Source: Phycisphaeraceae bacterium (lineage in GTDB: Bacteria > Planctomycetota > Phycisphaerae > Phycisphaerales > UBA1924). Taken from it: a DNA stretch of 64,000 nucleotides. Positions 53,736-62,793 of the stretch are shown here, one piece after another. Made by a program: the position numbers and the translations under genes. Numbering within the stretch: the stretch's first letter is position 1; the number at the start of each line of letters is the position of its first letter. Below the pieces are notes generated by a model. That model saw nothing but the letters and a program-made list of their open reading frames with translations, did not search any database and was not told the DNA's origin. Location: NCBI GenBank assembly GCA_020639155.1, contig JACKHF010000002.1:310001-374000 (forward strand). The letters are read 5' to 3'.

Positions 53736-53766
53736 ACACGGACCCCGGCAAAGCCAGAGTCCGTGT
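53736..53766 (-). terminator. Terminator between scpA (+) and PEP-CTERM gene (-)
   Basis: ACACGGAC (53736-53743) pairs with GTCCGTGT (53759-53766); on the minus strand it is followed by TTTTATT. It serves the PEP-CTERM gene, and perhaps scpA too. Confidence 0.75.
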
Positions 53767-53813
53767 GATATTACGTGTCGTTGATTGATCAACAATCAAC
53801 AGTCGTGCAAGAT

Positions 53814-54401
53814 TTAGCCACGACGACGACGTGAAGCGACGAGGCCGCCCATGCCGAGGAGCGCGAGGCTGCCCGGTGCGGGAACCTGGGTGTACATGTT
53901 GATACGACCGATGGAGCCGGAAAGGCCGTTGAAGATGGTGCCGAGAGCAGCGGGGCCACCCACGGGGTCACCGATGTCCCACTGCACGCCTGCACGGAAC
54001 AGGGTTGTGGAGACGCCTTCGATCATGGTGGAGTATGTGCCACCGCCGCTTGCGTAGGAGTTGCTGGCTGTGAAGTTGCCAGCGCCGCCTGCTGCGCCCG
54101 GTGTCCAGTTGCCAACGATGGTCACGATGTCGCCAGCGGTGACGTTGATGTTGCCACCAGCGTACGGGCCGTTCGCGTAATACGCGGTCGTGCCGTTGAT
54201 ATCAACGAGATAGGTTTCCTCTGTCAGACCAGCCTGCGCGTCTGTGGGCAGGGTCAGGTTGGTGATCTGGAAGCTGGAACCAGCTGTGAACGAGAAACCG
54301 CGGCTGAAACCTGTGTAGGTTGTAGCGTGCGGGGGCAGGACAACCTGCGCCATGGCGCTGGTGCCGAGTGCCAGAACGGTCATCGCAACGAGCTTCTTCA
54401 T
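53814..54401 (-). CDS. PEP-CTERM sorting-domain protein
   Basis: A 195-residue exported protein (GGAGA 6-8 bases before ATG 54401; signal peptide VAMTVLALGTSAMAQ). It ends with VPAPGSLALLGMGGLVASRRRRG, the classic planctomycete PEP-CTERM signal. The body is rich in Gly, Thr and Ala, and has no recognised domain. Its 200-base leader is structured (see next entry). Confidence 0.88.
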   Translation of the reverse strand: MKKLVAMTVLALGTSAMAQVVLPPHATTYTGFSRGFSFTAGSSFQITNLTLPTDAQAGLTEETYLVDINGTTAYYANGPYAGGNINVTAGDIVTIVGNWTPGAAGGAGNFTASNSYASGGGTYSTMIEGVSTTLFRAGVQWDIGDPVGGPAALGTIFNGLSGSIGRINMYTQVPAPGSLALLGMGGLVASRRRRG

Positions 54402-54500
54402 CTCAATCTCTCCTTCTGCACATGTGCAAGAAAACAAAACACTCCCGCGTGACACTCAGTACGAGAATCTGAGCTCACACGACTTAAGTCCAACTATTCA

Positions 54501-54601
54501 CATGGCTGAGGTGGCAACCGGTCTCCCGGCGCAGTCTCTCTCCTCGACCATGACAATGGGTAACCTATCTCAATCCGTGAAGGGTCGCAACCCTGGCGGT
54601 T
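54501..54601 (-). promoter_or_regulatory. Structured 5' leader of PEP-CTERM gene
   Basis: On the minus strand this leader of the gene starting at 54401 has a stem AACC/GGTT (54598-54601 with 54562-54565) around a 5-bp hairpin AGGGT/ACCCT with a 4-base loop (54581-54594). Next comes a longer stem (54542-54552 with 54501-54511) enclosing CCGG/CCGG with a GAGA loop (54518-54529). It could be a regulatory leader. Upstream 54602-54702 is AT-rich, with poly-T tracts on the minus strand, possibly the end of the aminotransferase transcript. Confidence 0.5.
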
Positions 54602-54702
54602 CGACAAAAATAGAAAAAAACGAAAAAAAGCGGAGATTTCTCTTTTTCTAAACTTCATCGATATATTTATTGGACCTATCAGATGGTTGAAAACTGGTCT
54701 CA

Positions 54703-55983
54703 TTACGAAAGAGTTGTACAAAAACGCTCAAATCGGGTGATCCCAGAGCGCAGCGTGTCTACATGCTTTGCAAACGAGAAGCGGATGTGCTTGTCTCCAC
54801 ACCCCTCAAAGGCGGCACCCTGGATCACTGCAATCCCAGCTTCGTCAAGCAACGCTTCAGCAAAGATTGTGCTGTTGGCAAGCTTTGTCCCCTTTGGTGT
54901 CGTCTTTCCAAGTAATGCTGAGACATCTGGAAAGGCATAAAACGCACCACGTATCGGGGTACATGTGACTCCAGCGATGGTATTCAGTCCTTCGTACATG
55001 ATCCGTGATCGCTCCTCGAAAGAGGTACGCATTCGTTTGATGTGGTCATCAATCTGTGTGAGAGCGGCGCACATAGCGGGCATGACGAACGATGTCACAT
55101 TGCTCGCAGATTGCTCCTGAACCTTGCCCATGCCCTGGATCAGTTCTGCACCGAATGAACCGGGACACGCCGCATACCCAGCACGCCACCCAGTCATGGA
55201 AGCAGACTTTGAAAGACCATTTATCGTGATTGTTCTATCCGCAATTGACTCAATGGAACCGGGTGAGCAGTGCTGCATGCCATCAAAGATGATGTTTTCA
55301 TAGATTTCATCTGAGAGGATGACAAGGTTTGGAGCAACTGAGCTTGCGAGATGTGCCAGTTCTTCCGCGATTGCACGCATTTCGTCGGGAGAAATGACCG
55401 CCCCTGTCGGATTGTTCGGACTATTCAGAAAGACGGCTCGTGTACGCTCGTTGACGAGTTTTCTGAAATCTTCAGGCCTTGGCTTAAATCCGTGCTCTGG
55501 AAGGGTTTCCAGTGTGACAACCTTGCCGCCAGCAAGTTCGACAATTGGGCGATATGAAACCCACGATGGCACCGGGATAATCGCCTCTGCTGGCGCTGTT
55601 CCAGTTGCAGCAACATCAAACAGGCACTGGCAGGCGTTATAGAGAGCCTGCTTGGCCCCGAACGTGACTGCAACATGGTCCTTTGTCAGCCCTTGGATTC
55701 GGTTCTGCGTTGTGAGTTTGTGGGCTATTGCTTCTCGAACAGCGACATCACCAAGAGCTGGTTTGTATCGCGTTTCGCCGTTCCGGAGTGCCTGAACAGC
55801 CGCTTCTACAACAACCTCTGGGGTTGGTGTATCAGGTTCTCCAGCCGCGAAGATGAGGATGTCCTTCCCGGCTTTCTGGAGTGCGTTTGCCTTTGCGGTA
55901 ATTCGCAGCGTAGCCGAAGGTCCGATTGAGTTGACGCGATGTGAAAGTGTCAGGGATGTGGTTGGTGTTGTTGTCGAGTTCAT
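54703..55983 (-). CDS. Class I/II PLP-dependent aminotransferase (aspartate aminotransferase type)
   Basis: A 426-residue enzyme. Typical segments: ILIFAAGEPDTPTPEVV at the start, KQALYNACQ, NSPNNPTGAVISPDE, LSDEIYENIIFDG and NGLSKSASMTGWRAGY (Schiff-base lysine). A longer frame up to 56397 would overlap rpsO, so ATG 55983 is used. It probably transaminates aspartate or aromatic amino acids. Confidence 0.9.
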   Translation of the reverse strand: MNSTTTPTTSLTLSHRVNSIGPSATLRITAKANALQKAGKDILIFAAGEPDTPTPEVVVEAAVQALRNGETRYKPALGDVAVREAIAHKLTTQNRIQGLTKDHVAVTFGAKQALYNACQCLFDVAATGTAPAEAIIPVPSWVSYRPIVELAGGKVVTLETLPEHGFKPRPEDFRKLVNERTRAVFLNSPNNPTGAVISPDEMRAIAEELAHLASSVAPNLVILSDEIYENIIFDGMQHCSPGSIESIADRTITINGLSKSASMTGWRAGYAACPGSFGAELIQGMGKVQEQSASNVTSFVMPAMCAALTQIDDHIKRMRTSFEERSRIMYEGLNTIAGVTCTPIRGAFYAFPDVSALLGKTTPKGTKLANSTIFAEALLDEAGIAVIQGAAFEGCGDKHIRFSFAKHVDTLRSGITRFERFCTTLS

Positions 55984-56206
55984 CTCATGGGTTCCCGGTA
56001 TTGAGAAGGCGGTTGTCGAACGGGACAAACACACCGTGGCATGGAGGTGGATCGGCTGGACAGACTCAGCGAAGTGTCTATCCTTAGACGTTCGATCTCC
56101 GGGTCTTTTCTCGGCAGAACATTGGTCCCGACTCAACAGAACAGGTGTTCCGTGGGGGTGGGTCTCGCATTTGTCAAACGGTATCCCATTCGAGGCACTG
56201 CAGTCC

Positions 56207-56476
56207 ATGTCAATTTCCGTAGAAGTCCGCAAGCAGACCATTGTTGATTCACGCCGGCACGACACAGATTCGGGTTCACCCGAGGTGCAGATCTCGCTGC
56301 TGACAGCGCGAATCAATGAGCTCAGCGAACATCTGCAGAGCCATAAGAAGGACAACCACAGTCGTCGCGGACTTATTGGCATGGTCAACAAGCGCAACAG
56401 TCTACTTCGCTATCTTGCACGAACGCGCCCGGAAGAATACAAAGCCACGATTGCCCGCTTGGGCCTCCGTCGCTAA
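56207..56476 (+). CDS. rpsO: 30S ribosomal protein S15
   Basis: An 89-residue ribosomal protein, the normal length for S15. Segments TGSPEVQISLLT-like DSGSPEVQISLLTARINEL, SHKKDNHSRRGLIGMVNKR and YLARTRPEEY match S15. ATG 56207 with GAGG about 12 bases upstream. It is followed by pnp, the usual neighbour. Confidence 0.95.
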   Translation: MSISVEVRKQTIVDSRRHDTDSGSPEVQISLLTARINELSEHLQSHKKDNHSRRGLIGMVNKRNSLLRYLARTRPEEYKATIARLGLRR

Positions 56477-56493
56477 ACAAGGATGAGATGTTT

Positions 56494-56531
56494 CAGGCCC
56501 GTGGACGAGAGTCCGTGGGCCTGTGTTGTTT
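56494..56531 (+). terminator. Terminator of rpsO
   Basis: A 13-bp stem (56494-56506 with 56511-56523; two wobble pairs) with GAGA loop is followed by TGTTGTTT. It lies 18 bases after the rpsO stop. Confidence 0.7.
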
Positions 56532-56621
56532 ATGGCAGTTGTGCGCCGATGCTGACAGCAGCAAAGGCTCGTGTCGGTTGGTGATGCAATCGACGGACAA
56601 AGTGGATCGGGTGATTCTGGT

Positions 56622-56671
56622 GGCAGGAGACACCGCGCAGTTTGGCATTGAACTGCGCGATGCCCTCTGCC
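56622..56671 (+). promoter_or_regulatory. Long hairpin in the pnp leader
   Basis: GGCAG (56622-56626) with CTGCC (56667-56671) and CGCGCAGTT (56634-56642) with AACTGCGCG (56651-56659) form one long hairpin in the 340-base leader between rpsO and pnp. In E. coli such a hairpin is cut by RNase III and used for PNPase autoregulation. The rest of 56477-56819 shows no gene. Confidence 0.5.
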
Positions 56672-56819
56672 TCTGGATCTTGCCAGTCTGCCGTTTGCTG
56701 GGCAGGTTCGTCGCTCTGTTCCACACATCATGTTGGGATGACCGTGCTGCGGTTGCGATCACACGTGTGGAGCAGCGCGATGCGCGGTCGATGCGGCTTT
56801 GAAGAGGAAACAGAAGAAT

Positions 56820-58979
56820 ATGGCAATTTCACCGGTTACGAAGGTTGAGAAGGAAATCGGCGGTCGCACACTTTCGCTTGAGACTGGGCACGTCGCAAAG
56901 CTTGCAACGTCTGCAGTCATTGCGACGTATGGCGGTACATCCGTGCTCGCAACGGTTGTGCGCGCAAAGCCGCGTGAGGGACTCGACTTCTTCCCAATGC
57001 AGGTTGATTACCGAGAAAAGCTATCAGCGGCAGGCAAGTTTCCCGGTGGTTTCCGTAAACGCGAGGGCGCGCCATCGGAAAAAGAAATTCTCACAATGCG
57101 CATGATCGATCGACCGATTCGCCCGCTCTTCCCGGATGGGTTCATCGACGAACTCCAGATCCAGTGCTGGGTAATGAGCCACGACGGCGAGAATGATTCG
57201 GATGTGATCGCAGGATTTGCCGCATCGGCTGCGATCGCGATTTCCGATGCACCATTTGAGGGGCCAACAGGCATGGTGCGCGTTGGACGCATCTATACGG
57301 ACGATGGTCCACAGTTTGTTGTTAACCCAACTATCTCACAGATGGACTACTCGGATCTTGATCTTGTGCTTGCCGGTCATTGTGATGGTGTGAACATGAT
57401 CGAGGTGGGTGCTGCAGAGATCGCAGAAAAGGACATGGTTGATGCAATCCAGTTCGGGCATGATCAGATCAAACTTCAACTTGATCTCATCAGTGAACTG
57501 GTTGGAAAGGTCGGCAAGGAGAAGCGTGTCGATTCGCTTGCGTTGCCGACGCAGCAGATCGCTGATCAGGTTCGTTCGCTGGTTGAGGCTGATTTGACCG
57601 AAGCTCGAAAGGTGCCAGGCAAGGCTGACCGGGACGAGCGCGTCGGAAACATCCGCGAGCGCATGATGGATGCACATTTCAAGCTCAAGATGGACGGCTC
57701 CATCACGGAATACGAGCAGAGCAAGAAGGATGCATCGATGGCGAAGGAGGCGTTCCGTCGCCTCGAGAAGAAGCTCACACGCAAGCTCATTCTTGAGCAA
57801 GGTACTCGTGCCGATGGTCGTGGCCCCAAGGAACTTCGCCCGATCGACGGGCAAGTGGGTATCTTTGCAAGAACACACGGTTCAGCACTCTTTGAGCGCG
57901 GTGAGACGCAGTCGTTGTGCACATGCACACTTGGCACGGGTCGCGACGAGCAGATCATCGATGGTCTAATGCCAGAGTACTCCAAGAAGTTCATGCTGCA
58001 CTATAACTTCCCGCCTTTTTGTACTGGTGAAGCTGGCAGGATCATGGGGCCTGGTCGTCGTGAGATTGGTCACGGTGCACTCGCAGAGCGCTCTCTTCTG
58101 GGGATTCTCCCCGGACCGGAAGAGTTCCCATACACGATTCGAGTCGTCTCCGATATCACGATGAGCAATGGCTCATCGTCGATGGCGTCTGTGTGTGGAG
58201 GATGTCTTGCGCTGATGGATGCTGGCGTGCCGATCAAGGCAACGTGTGCGGGTATCTCTGTTGGTATGTTCAGTGACGAGAACAAGACGATGTATGTCAC
58301 TGATATCCTCGGCGAAGAGGACTTCTTTGGCGACATGGACTTCAAGGTCTCTGGCACACGCGAGGGCATCACGGGTATTCAGCTTGACCTGAAGGCGCGC
58401 GGTCTTGTGATCAACCAGATCACAGAGATCTTTGAGCAGGCTCGCGTTGCGCGTCTGCAGATCATCGACATCATGGAAGGCATTATCCCTGCACCTCGCA
58501 ACGATATTGCAGACCACGCGCCGCGCGTACGCACAGTCAACATTGATCCGGACAAGATCGGAAAGCTCATTGGGCCAGGTGGCAAGACCATTCGCAGTTT
58601 GCAGGATGACTTTGGTGTCGGCATCGACGTGGAAGAAGATGGCACTGTGCTTGTCTCATCGTCGAATCGTGAATCACTCGAGTCAGCAGTTGCTGCGATC
58701 GAAGCGATGTGCGCCACGGTCAAGGTTGGTTCGATCTATAGCGGCAAGGTTGTCAGCACAAAGGACTTTGGTGCCTTCATAGAGATCGGACCGGGTACTG
58801 ACGGTATGTGCCACATCTCTGAACTCGCCGATGGTTATGTGAAGAATGTTGGTGACATCGTGAAGATCGGTGATGAGGTTCGTGTGAAGGTCATCAATGT
58901 CGATCCGACCGGTCGCATCAAGCTTTCGATCAAGCAGGCGATGGCGGAGGAGGCTGAACCCGTTGCTTCTGGTGAGTGA
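56820..58979 (+). CDS. pnp: Polyribonucleotide nucleotidyltransferase (PNPase)
   Basis: A 719-residue 3'-5' exoribonuclease. Two RNase PH domains (first, SVLATVVRAKPREGLDFFPM; second, ILEQGTRADGRGPKELRPI and MLHYNFPPFCTGEAGRIMGPG), a KH domain (IGKLIGPGGKTIRSL) and a C-terminal S1 domain (YSGKVVSTKDFGAFIEIGPG) are all in order. Length is normal. ATG 56820 is chosen over a TTG at 56799; GAGGAAACAG upstream is a fair ribosome-binding site. Follows rpsO. Confidence 0.96.
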   Translation: MAISPVTKVEKEIGGRTLSLETGHVAKLATSAVIATYGGTSVLATVVRAKPREGLDFFPMQVDYREKLSAAGKFPGGFRKREGAPSEKEILTMRMIDRPIRPLFPDGFIDELQIQCWVMSHDGENDSDVIAGFAASAAIAISDAPFEGPTGMVRVGRIYTDDGPQFVVNPTISQMDYSDLDLVLAGHCDGVNMIEVGAAEIAEKDMVDAIQFGHDQIKLQLDLISELVGKVGKEKRVDSLALPTQQIADQVRSLVEADLTEARKVPGKADRDERVGNIRERMMDAHFKLKMDGSITEYEQSKKDASMAKEAFRRLEKKLTRKLILEQGTRADGRGPKELRPIDGQVGIFARTHGSALFERGETQSLCTCTLGTGRDEQIIDGLMPEYSKKFMLHYNFPPFCTGEAGRIMGPGRREIGHGALAERSLLGILPGPEEFPYTIRVVSDITMSNGSSSMASVCGGCLALMDAGVPIKATCAGISVGMFSDENKTMYVTDILGEEDFFGDMDFKVSGTREGITGIQLDLKARGLVINQITEIFEQARVARLQIIDIMEGIIPAPRNDIADHAPRVRTVNIDPDKIGKLIGPGGKTIRSLQDDFGVGIDVEEDGTVLVSSSNRESLESAVAAIEAMCATVKVGSIYSGKVVSTKDFGAFIEIGPGTDGMCHISELADGYVKNVGDIVKIGDEVRVKVINVDPTGRIKLSIKQAMAEEAEPVASGE

Positions 58980-59075
58980 GAGTTTGTCAAAATTCGATAA
59001 ATGTGCATAGCCTGTCGGTTTTTCCCCCGTTTTTGGCATTCTGCACTAAGGATTTTTCACAATTCTGTCCTTTTC

Positions 59076-59109
59076 ACCGCGTTCAGGTCGCACTGGGCGC
59101 GGTCTTTTT
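59076..59109 (+). terminator. Rho-independent terminator of pnp
   Basis: ACCGCG (59076-59081) with CGCGGT (59098-59103) and the inner CAG/CTG pair form a stem, followed by CTTTTTG. Confidence 0.7.
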
Positions 59110-59252
59110 GTTATGCTCCGATAAACTCTGCCGATACCAGACCAATGTCCCGTCTGTTCGAGGGGTCTTTAGTGCGCGTTGTTCCCGCTCTCGTGCCGGA
59201 ACCAACGTTGAAAGGGCTGACATCGTTCGGCCTTCGTGGAGGAACGTTGACG

Positions 59253-59552
59253 ATGAGCAATCAACCAGTACCGGGAGACCGGCTCAATACAGAAGGCGCT
59301 GTCAAGTGGTTCGATTCCCGGAAGGGATTCGGCTTTATTGTTGGGCCCAACGGTGAAGATATCTTCGTGCATTACTCCGTTATTCAGGGCGACGGATTCA
59401 AGGCACTTGATGATGGCACGCAAGTCAAGTATGAAGCCGAGTTCACACCAAAGGGATGGCGAGCTACAGCTGTATCGCTCAGCGGTGGAGCGACTGACTC
59501 CTCGCCTGAGGTCGTGGTTCGGCCGCAACACCAGCGAACGCCATCGCGTTGA
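59253..59552 (+). CDS. Cold-shock domain protein
   Basis: A 99-residue protein with an N-terminal cold-shock domain: EGAVKWFDSRKGFGFIVG (RNP1) and DIFVHYSVI (RNP2). ATG 59253 is chosen (GGAGG 10 bases upstream) because the domain begins right after it; the upstream frame is not coding-like. The leader after the pnp terminator is about 140 bases, long as is usual for cold-shock genes. Confidence 0.9.
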   Translation: MSNQPVPGDRLNTEGAVKWFDSRKGFGFIVGPNGEDIFVHYSVIQGDGFKALDDGTQVKYEAEFTPKGWRATAVSLSGGATDSSPEVVVRPQHQRTPSR

Positions 59553-59617
59553 CCTTCTAAATAACTTCTGCTGCTGTGGTTCGCCTTTGTCAAGCCACGC
59601 TGCTATGTTCGCCTGCG

Positions 59618-60553
59618 ATGGGTGATGTGTTCATAACTCTTGGCATCATTTCTGCAACATTGCCGACATGGGCAGTTGCTGCGTTCTCAGCTCTTGTTGG
59701 CGTGGTTGTGACTGCGCTTGCTGCCAGATGGATCGTTTTGCGCCAGTTCCGCATGGTTCGGCTTGCAGAGCGGCGTGCCTTGCGTGCAGAACGCATGGCC
59801 GAACTCGGAGCAATGGCTGGTGGGCTAGCACACGAGATCAAGAATCCGCTGTCGACTATTGGTCTTAACGCGGAGTTGCTGACCGAATCAATCAGTGACC
59901 TGAATGTTTCTGATGAGGACAAGCAGCGATTGATTCGAAGGATCGGCTCACTTGGTCGTGAGGTTGATCGATTGCGTGGGATCCTGTCGGATTTTCTCGA
60001 TTATGCTGGAGAGATCAGGCTCGATCAGTCGCCGGTGAATCTGAATGATCTTCTCGAGGAACTTGTTGACTTTTTCCACCCGCAAGCTGCCAAACTCGGT
60101 ATCACGTTGCGTGCAGATCCATACACATCGCCTGTGGTTGCGCATGTTGATTCAAGACATATCAAACAAGCGGTGCTCAATTTGATGTTAAACGCGGCGC
60201 AGGCGATGGAGCAGTATCCAAGATTGCCATCGCAAGAGGCGACATCTCGGCGAGCCAACGAGTTGATTCTGCGTGTACGTCCTGCGCGTGGCGATCACGA
60301 TGAAGAGGTTGCTGAGATCCATGTGATTGATACGGGTCCCGGAATTGAGCCAGAGCAGGTAAAGCGTATTTTTCAACCTTACTTTACGACCAAGTCTGGC
60401 GGCAGTGGGCTGGGTCTTCCAACATCGCGCCGACTGGTCGAAGCGCACGGCGGGCAGTTATCAGTCATTGCAGAGCCAGGCATGGGATCAGACTTCGTTT
60501 TGACAATACCATGTCGTCCGAATACTGAGGACGAAGCGTCAACCTCCTCCTGA
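59618..60553 (+). CDS. Sensor histidine kinase (NtrB-like)
   Basis: A 311-residue histidine kinase. One or two membrane segments at the start (TWAVAAFSALVGVVVTALAA), then HisKA with LAHEIKNPLSTI (H72) and HATPase motifs (LNLMLNAAQAM as N box, DTGPGIEPE as G1, IFQPYFTTKSGGSGLGLPTS as F/G2). No response regulator is adjacent. ATG 59618 lacks a clear ribosome-binding site. Confidence 0.9.
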   Translation: MGDVFITLGIISATLPTWAVAAFSALVGVVVTALAARWIVLRQFRMVRLAERRALRAERMAELGAMAGGLAHEIKNPLSTIGLNAELLTESISDLNVSDEDKQRLIRRIGSLGREVDRLRGILSDFLDYAGEIRLDQSPVNLNDLLEELVDFFHPQAAKLGITLRADPYTSPVVAHVDSRHIKQAVLNLMLNAAQAMEQYPRLPSQEATSRRANELILRVRPARGDHDEEVAEIHVIDTGPGIEPEQVKRIFQPYFTTKSGGSGLGLPTSRRLVEAHGGQLSVIAEPGMGSDFVLTIPCRPNTEDEASTSS

Positions 60554-60668
60554 TCCATTGGTTTTTTGCTGCAATTTCCGGTTCTTCTGGTATTATCAGT
60601 TTGTACGGTTATTCCGTGTGTGCCGGTTGTATTGGCACGTGCGCAGTGCCGTAGAGAGAGGTGTATGT

Positions 60669-61253
60669 ATGAAGAAGAATCAAATGATTGCTGGCGTGTG
60701 TGCTGTTGTCGGTCTTGCGATGTTCGCGCATGCGCAGGGCGTGCAGACGTTTCGTGGCGGAAAAGTTGGTCCGGATCGCTCATCGTGCTGCCACATGACA
60801 GCGCGTGTGCATCACAACTGTGACGGGTACAGCCCGTGCTGCCAGTATGTTGCGCCGTTATCAAAGTCTGTGTGCGATGCAGCTGCGCAGTATGGCAATA
60901 AGGCCGATCCAAAGCAGACCATTGTTGTTGGTCGCGGTGTGCATTGGTTCGAGATCAGTCCGTGGGAGCCTGCACATCCACTGCTCGGCAAGCACATTGA
61001 ACGCCAGCGTCTTGAGTGGCTTCGTTGCCACGGGTTTGTGGGTGGCATCAAGACCGTGACGAACCCGGGTGTAACCGAGGAACCCGAAACAACGGCATCA
61101 AGCGATGCGGCTTTTCAAAGTGGTGTGATCGTGACTCCAGCGGTGCAGGACACGGTTGAGAAGAAGGGCGCTGAGAAAGAGAAGATTCAGCCCCGCGCTA
61201 TCTTCCGCGTTCCCGAGGGAGTATCGCGCGAAACCCCAACATTCCGCGTCTAA
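60669..61253 (+). CDS. Secreted cysteine-containing protein of unknown function
   Basis: A 194-residue exported protein (GAGAGAGGTG upstream; signal peptide ending in AMFAHAQ). The mature N-terminal half has several Cys and His (SSCCHMTARVHHNCDG, SPCCQY, SVCDAA), suggesting metal binding or disulfides; the second half is charged and ends in PTFRV. No family recognised. Followed by a terminator and xseA. Confidence 0.65.
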   Translation: MKKNQMIAGVCAVVGLAMFAHAQGVQTFRGGKVGPDRSSCCHMTARVHHNCDGYSPCCQYVAPLSKSVCDAAAQYGNKADPKQTIVVGRGVHWFEISPWEPAHPLLGKHIERQRLEWLRCHGFVGGIKTVTNPGVTEEPETTASSDAAFQSGVIVTPAVQDTVEKKGAEKEKIQPRAIFRVPEGVSRETPTFRV

Positions 61254-61281
61254 CTGTCAACCAGAGAATACATGAACCCAT

Positions 61282-61316
61282 AATCGGCGTGGCTGGTGCA
61301 ACGCCGATTGTTGCTT
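61282..61316 (+). terminator. Terminator after the cysteine-containing secreted protein
   Basis: AATCGGCGT (61282-61290) pairs perfectly with ACGCCGATT (61301-61309), followed by GTTGCTTTG. Confidence 0.7.
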
Positions 61317-61331
61317 TGCTAGCATTCAGTG

Positions 61332-62726
61332 ATGCAAGGCTCGTTGTTTGATCCATCCCGCATGCGCGGACCCGAAAAGCCCGCTCAGGAACAACCTGAA
61401 AACGATGCGTTGACTGTGTCTCAACTGGCGGGCCGGATCGAGCGTGCGATCGAGGTAGGCCTTCCAGCCCAGGTGTCGGTTCAGGGTGAGATCAGTGGCG
61501 TTCGAGTCCGCACGCATACGTACTTCGATCTGAAGGACGAGAAAGCCGCGCTCTCGTGCGTGATGTTCCGATCCAAGGTGCAGCGGAGCAGGCGAGTGAT
61601 TGAGGATGGCCAGCACGTGGTTGTGCTCGGACAGGTAACGTACTACGCGAAGCAGGGGCGGGTGTCCTTTGTTGTCGATTCGATCCAGCCTGTCGGCAGG
61701 GGCATGAGAGAAGCTCAGCTTCGAGCCTTGTGCGATGAACTTCGATCGCTTGGATGGTTTGATGAATCACAGAAGCGCACACTCCCGGTATTCCCGCGAA
61801 ACATCGCAGTTGTAACCAGCCACAGCGCAGCTGCACTTGCTGACGTGCGGGTGACACTCAACAAACGTTGTCCAGCGATCGGTGTGTATCTGTTTGACAC
61901 GCTGGTGCAGGGAGAACGTGCGAGCGAGCAGATCATCGGACAGATTCGACATGCATCCTCACGTGCAGATGAACTCGGCATTGATGCGATCCTTGTGACC
62001 CGCGGCGGTGGATCGGCAGATGATCTTTGGTGCTTCAATGATCGTGAGGTTGCACGAGCGATCGTTGAAGCGGGTGTCCCCGTAGTTGCAGCGATTGGGC
62101 ACGAGACGGATGGCACTATTGCAGAGCTTGTTGCCGATCGTCGAGCAGCGACGCCAACACAAGCTGCGATGCTGCTGTCACCGGATCGCGATGCCCTGAC
62201 AGACCAGATTGGATTTTTGAACAAGCGTCTCGAATCGCAGGTGGCACATCATCTTGACTGGGAGCATCGGCGTATTAATACGTTTGTTGATCGAATGCAC
62301 TCATGCATTTATGCGACTGTGCATACCCGGTCTCTTCGATGTGCAAAGCTGGAGTCTCGATTGCATCAGGCGCACAAGCGTTCAAGTCCTGAGGCGATCG
62401 GGGAACGCATCGGGCGACTAGAGATGCGCATGGAGTTAGTTGTCGAGCATCATATTGGTGACGCTGTATCCGATTGTAGAACGCTTGCTCATCGACTCGA
62501 AAGCCGTATGCGGTCGATACTTGTGCGTGAAGCGAGACGGGTGGAGTCACTTGAGCAGAGGCTGCATCAGTCCAGTGTTGCTGGGCTGCTCGCACGTGGT
62601 TTTTCTCTTACGACGGACACATCCGGTCGTATTGTGCGGTCCTCGGACAAGGTGCATGTTGGCGAGCAGATCGTGAGTGTGCTGGCTGATGGGCAGATCA
62701 CATCGACTGTTAACAAAGCAGAGTGA
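61332..62726 (+). CDS. xseA: Exodeoxyribonuclease VII large subunit
   Basis: A 464-residue nuclease subunit that digests single-stranded DNA. N-terminal OB-fold (QVSVQGEISGVRVRTHTYFD, FVVDSIQPVG), then the core PRNIAVVTSHSAAALADV and DAILVTRGGGSADDLW, then VVAAIGHETDGTI and helical repeats. ATG 61332 is chosen over GTG 61329. The small subunit xseB is not seen next to it. The usual length is 400-450. Confidence 0.94.
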   Translation: MQGSLFDPSRMRGPEKPAQEQPENDALTVSQLAGRIERAIEVGLPAQVSVQGEISGVRVRTHTYFDLKDEKAALSCVMFRSKVQRSRRVIEDGQHVVVLGQVTYYAKQGRVSFVVDSIQPVGRGMREAQLRALCDELRSLGWFDESQKRTLPVFPRNIAVVTSHSAAALADVRVTLNKRCPAIGVYLFDTLVQGERASEQIIGQIRHASSRADELGIDAILVTRGGGSADDLWCFNDREVARAIVEAGVPVVAAIGHETDGTIAELVADRRAATPTQAAMLLSPDRDALTDQIGFLNKRLESQVAHHLDWEHRRINTFVDRMHSCIYATVHTRSLRCAKLESRLHQAHKRSSPEAIGERIGRLEMRMELVVEHHIGDAVSDCRTLAHRLESRMRSILVREARRVESLEQRLHQSSVAGLLARGFSLTTDTSGRIVRSSDKVHVGEQIVSVLADGQITSTVNKAE

Positions 62727-62793
62727 AATACCTCCGATCCGACCCCCAAGGAACTGGAGGCTGAACGGTTGCACAGCCGTTGTAAGGTGATCG

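Noticed and set aside
55983..56397. An N-terminal extension of the aminotransferase to 56397
   Set aside because: It would overlap rpsO on the other strand, and the extension has no family similarity.
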